Source: Lachnospiraceae bacterium
GTDB taxonomy: Bacteria > Bacillota > Clostridia > Lachnospirales > Lachnospiraceae
Length of the DNA stretch: 6,162 nt
Assembly (NCBI GenBank): GCA_014804225.1
Contig: JAAVAF010000112.1
Span: 1 to 6,162, forward strand
Direction of reading: 5' to 3'
Part shown: positions 6,125 to 6,162 of the stretch, in pieces
Layout of the letters: the number at the start of each line of letters is the position of its first letter
Position numbering within the stretch: position 1 is the stretch's first letter
The notes under the pieces: model-generated
Database searches by the model: none
Seen by the model: only the letters and a program-made list of their open reading frames with translations
What the model was told of the DNA's origin: nothing
Position numbers and translations under genes: made by a program

Positions 6125-6162
6125 AATCACATAAAATGATAAAAATCATACCAAATGATTGA
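6125..6162 (+). other. Short AT-rich tail after eno
   Basis: These are the last 38 bp of the window. A weak 5-bp hairpin (ATGAT 6136-6140 with ATCAT 6145-6149) is visible, but it has no GC-rich stem and no T-run, so I do not call it a terminator. The eno terminator or next gene presumably lies beyond the window. Confidence 0.5.

Noticed and set aside
5744..6130. Minus-strand open frame of 128 codons antisense to the end of eno
   Set aside because: It covers a conserved enolase region, and its protein has no recognisable motif and shadow-like composition.
1..6162. Mobile element, CRISPR array, phage or defence system
   Set aside because: No transposase, integrase, spaced direct repeats or defence-type domains are present. 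The coding content is chemotaxis, a membrane protein and glycolysis.

Overview
The window looks like chromosomal DNA from a low-to-moderate GC Gram-positive anaerobe, most likely a clostridial (Lachnospiraceae-type) bacterium. This is inferred from protein style (the chemoreceptor's C-terminal sequence, the CmpB-family membrane protein, the enolase variant), strong AAGGAG/GGAGG ribosome binding sites and sigma-A-like promoters. The placement is by recollection of families, not by a search. All genes lie on the + strand.

Layout. Positions 1-134 are the 3' end of a gene whose product resembles the C-terminus of an extracellular sugar-type ABC transporter solute-binding protein. It is followed with almost no gap by a transmembrane methyl-accepting chemotaxis protein (155-1888) and then by a five-segment membrane protein of the CmpB/'putative ABC transporter type IV' family with a charged cytoplasmic tail (1906-2763). 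The tight spacing suggests these three are co-transcribed. A good promoter at 2770-2798 then starts a new unit: a structured leader and gpmI (2912-4453), the cofactor-independent phosphoglycerate mutase. A 294-bp spacer separates gpmI from eno (4748-6124), the enolase. The two enzymes catalyse consecutive steps of lower glycolysis: 3-phosphoglycerate to 2-phosphoglycerate, then to phosphoenolpyruvate. The window ends 38 bp after eno, with no clear terminator yet.

The coding content is mostly housekeeping and I see no mobile element, CRISPR array, phage gene or defence system. The least ordinary part is the gpmI-eno spacer. It holds two degenerate tandem copies (period about 87 bp) of a unit made of two perfect hairpins plus a short conserved tail. 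A conventional Rho-independent terminator and the probable eno promoter follow. The hairpin stems differ in sequence between copies but stay fully paired, which points to a structured repeat or RNA element, not just a terminator. Other points worth checking are a roughly 28-32-residue Gly/Ser/Glu-rich insertion in the enolase, a nested hairpin in the gpmI leader, and the pairing of a binding-protein gene with a chemoreceptor.
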